From positions 1 through 24,392 of the forward strand of contig JBFGNS010000057.1 of the NCBI GenBank assembly GCA_041574955.1: a DNA stretch of 24,392 nt. The letters run 5' to 3'. Numbering within the stretch: the stretch's first letter is position 1; every line of letters begins with the position of its first letter. This stretch comes from CALZJC01 sp041574955 (lineage in GTDB: Bacteria; Acidobacteriota; Thermoanaerobaculia; Multivoradales; JAHEKO01). Under the pieces are notes generated by a model. It worked only from the letters and a program-made list of their open reading frames with translations, had not been told where the DNA came from and made no database searches. Positions 22,361-24,392 of this stretch are shown piece after piece. Made by a program: the position numbers and the translations under genes.

Positions 22361-22392
22361 CTCTCGAATCAGGCAGATACCGTGTTGATCCT

Positions 22393-24392
22393 ATGTGCGG
22401 CATAGTCGGAGTGCTCCACTACACCGACCGGCATCGGGTCGAGGAGTCGTTGCTGACCCGTATGCGGGACACCATGCGCCACCGCGGGCCGGACGGCGCC
22501 CGTAACTGGATCGCGCCGAACGGACGTGTCGGGTTCGGCCACCGCCGGCTGTCGATCATCGATCTCAGCGACACCGCCTCCCAGCCGATGGCCAACGAGG
22601 ACGAGTCCGTCTGGCTGACCTATAACGGCGAGATCTACAACCACGCCCGGCTGCGTCCCGAGCTGGAAGCCGCCGGCCACCGCTTCCGCACCGACCACTC
22701 GGACACCGAGGTGCTGGTGCACGGTTACGAGGAGTGGGGCATCGAGGGGCTGCTGGAGCGGGTCGAGGGCTTCTTCGCCTTCGGCCTGTGGGACGCGCGC
22801 CGGCGCCGCCTGCTGCTGGCGCGGGACCGCGTCGGGATCAAGCCGCTCTACTTCGCCCTTCCCGGCGACATGCTGCTGTTCGCCTCCGAGATCAAGGGCA
22901 TCGTCGCCCACCCCGCGGTCGAACGGGACATCGACCCGGTGGCGATGTACCACTATCTGTCGTTCCTCACCACGCCCGCCCCGTTCACCATGTTCAAGGG
23001 GGTGTTCAAGCTGCCGGCGGGACACTACCTGGAGGTAGGCGAGGACGGGCGGTTCCGTGCCGAGCGCTACTGGGACGCGCTGCCGGGCAGGGCGGCGGTG
23101 CCGGAAGGCCTGGCCGCCCGCCCGTGGCCCGAGCGCGAGCGGTACTGGGTGGCGGGCATCCGGGAGCGGCTCGAGCGAGCGGTCGAGAAACGGATGATGT
23201 CGGATGTGCCGTTCGGGGTCTTTCTCTCCGGCGGCATCGACTCGTCGACCAACGTGGCGCTGATGGCTCGCCTGATGGACCGCCCGGTCGACACCTTCAC
23301 CGTCGGCTTCAAGGACCACACCCACCTCAACGAGCTCGACGAGGCCGAGCTCGTCGCCGGTCTTTACAAGACCAAACACCACGAGATCCTGATCGACGAG
23401 CAGGACATGCGAGGCTACCTGGACGAGCTCATCCACCACCAGGACGAGCCGATCGCGGACTGGGTCTGCATTCCGCTCTACTTCGTCTCCAAGCTGGCCA
23501 AGGACAGCGGCGTGACCGTGGTGCAGGTGGGCGAGGGCTCGGACGAGCAGTTCTCGGGCTACGCCAGCTACATGGGCTACCTGGATCTGCACCGCAAGTA
23601 CTGGCAGCCGTTCCGCAGCTACCTGCCCGGCTTCCTGCAGCGCTCGGTGGCCGGTGCCGCCGGGCTGGCGGCGAGGCTGCATCCCCGGCTGGAGGTCTAC
23701 GCCGACATCATCGATCGCGCCAGCCGCGATCGCGAGCACTTCTGGAGCGGTGCCACGGTCTTCTGGGACACGCTCAAGGACCAGCTGGTCATGCCGGGCA
23801 GCATCGGCGCCACCGCGGTGCCGGCCGAGCTCCTGGAGTCGGGGCTGCTACCCGCCGGCTATCTGGAGCTCGACACGTTCAAGGTCATCCAGTCGTTCAA
23901 CGAGCGCATCGACTGCACCCACCCGGGGCAGGACGCGCTCACCCGCATGATCTACAACGAGTTCAAGCTGCGCCTGCCCGAGCTTCTCCTGATGCGCGTC
24001 GACAAGATCGCCATGTCGGTGTCGCTCGAGGCGCGGGTCCCTTTCCTGGACCACGACCTGGTGGAGTTCACCATGAACATCCCGATGGCCGACAAGGTCC
24101 ATGGCAACACCGCCAAGTACCTGCTCAAGAAGGCCGTCGCGGGACTGGTTCCCGACGAGATCATCTACCGCAAGAAGATGGGGTTCGGGGCGCCGATGTC
24201 GCAGTGGATGAGCGGCGGGTTCGGCCACGAGGTGGAAGCCTCGATCGGCGCGTCCCGGCTGCTCGAGCGTGGCTTCCTCGATCGCCGGTACATCGCCGGG
24301 CTGTTCCGCGACCACCGGGCGGGTCGCCGGGACAACAGCCTCTACCTGTGGACGCTGTTCAACCTCACGGCCTGGTATGACCACTGGATCGA
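22393..24392 (+). CDS. asnB: Asparagine synthetase (glutamine-hydrolysing) family amidotransferase (3' end outside window)
   Basis: The frame is open from ATG 22393 to the right edge, giving 666 complete codons. The N-terminal class II glutaminase domain starts MCGIVGVLHYTD with nucleophile C2, and has RHRGPDG, GHRRLSIIDL and YNGEIYNH. The C-terminal synthetase domain has the ATP-pyrophosphatase loop FLSGGIDSS (S279 onward), QVGEGSDEQFSGY, RVDKIAMSVS, EARVPFLDHDLV and KMGFGAPM. All catalytic elements are visible. Such enzymes either make asparagine or, when sited in surface-polysaccharide loci, amidate sugars or other carboxylates. The position next to an O-antigen ligase-type gene favours the second reading, but this is inference. 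The ligase-to-asnB gap is 150 bases. Confidence 0.94.
   Translation, partial: MCGIVGVLHYTDRHRVEESLLTRMRDTMRHRGPDGARNWIAPNGRVGFGHRRLSIIDLSDTASQPMANEDESVWLTYNGEIYNHARLRPELEAAGHRFRTDHSDTEVLVHGYEEWGIEGLLERVEGFFAFGLWDARRRRLLLARDRVGIKPLYFALPGDMLLFASEIKGIVAHPAVERDIDPVAMYHYLSFLTTPAPFTMFKGVFKLPAGHYLEVGEDGRFRAERYWDALPGRAAVPEGLAARPWPERERYWVAGIRERLERAVEKRMMSDVPFGVFLSGGIDSSTNVALMARLMDRPVDTFTVGFKDHTHLNELDEAELVAGLYKTKHHEILIDEQDMRGYLDELIHHQDEPIADWVCIPLYFVSKLAKDSGVTVVQVGEGSDEQFSGYASYMGYLDLHRKYWQPFRSYLPGFLQRSVAGAAGLAARLHPRLEVYADIIDRASRDREHFWSGATVFWDTLKDQLVMPGSIGATAVPAELLESGLLPAGYLELDTFKVIQSFNERIDCTHPGQDALTRMIYNEFKLRLPELLLMRVDKIAMSVSLEARVPFLDHDLVEFTMNIPMADKVHGNTAKYLLKKAVAGLVPDEIIYRKKMGFGAPMSQWMSGGFGHEVEASIGASRLLERGFLDRRYIAGLFRDHRAGRRDNSLYLWTLFNLTAWYDHWI

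Noticed and set aside
22734..24380. A 548-codon plus-strand frame within asnB
   Set aside because: It lies one frame off from the asparagine synthetase frame, which runs open to the window edge with all family motifs.

Overview
The window is very GC-rich (about 70% by eye) and comes from a diderm (Gram-negative) bacterium. It carries a TamB-like protein, an Omp85 outer-membrane barrel and two O-antigen ligase-type proteins. Gene content and style (GTG/TTG starts, overlapping genes, a GT2-methyltransferase fusion, an intergenic repeat family common in environmental genomes) would fit an Acidobacteriota-type lineage. That placement is a guess; no taxonomic marker is in the window.

Layout. (1) 1-851, minus: a C-methyltransferase of the zinc-binding sugar-methylase type, cut by the left edge. 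It diverges from a plus-strand run at 953-11888: Trm112-like protein, O-antigen ligase-type membrane protein, farnesyl/geranylgeranyl diphosphate synthase, TlyA rRNA methylase, NAD kinase, TamB, and an Omp85 protein with about seven POTRA repeats. Most of these genes overlap by a few bases, and four of the overlapping or abutting starts are GTG or TTG. (2) 11889-12639: a 750-base non-coding, repeat-dense interval. It holds G-rich and C-rich border tracts, a long inverted repeat around a 28-base tandem array, a 29-base-arm hairpin, a good sigma70-type promoter and a leader hairpin. (3) 12640-15160, plus: bifunctional ATP sulfurylase/APS kinase overlapping a CysQ-type phosphatase, a compact unit that makes PAPS and recycles PAP. 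(4) 20261-15208, minus: rmlA-rmlB (dTDP-4-keto-6-deoxyglucose synthesis), an APC-family amino-acid permease, and a two-domain glycosyltransferase/methyltransferase. A coding-like C-terminal remnant sits just upstream of rmlA. (5) 20428-24392, plus: a second O-antigen ligase-type protein with a soluble C-terminal domain, then an asparagine-synthetase-type amidotransferase cut by the right edge.

Taken together, much of the window serves the cell envelope: nucleotide-sugar supply, lipid-linked sugar transfer, ligation or polymerisation of surface glycan, possible sulfation (PAPS) and amidation (AsnB), prenyl diphosphate for carrier lipid, and TamAB-type envelope assembly. I see no clear defence system, CRISPR array, tRNA, rRNA or intact transposase. 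The most unusual items are the seven-POTRA Omp85/TamB pair, the GT2-methyltransferase fusion, the nested repeat island before the sulfate-activation genes, and the gene remnant beside rmlA.
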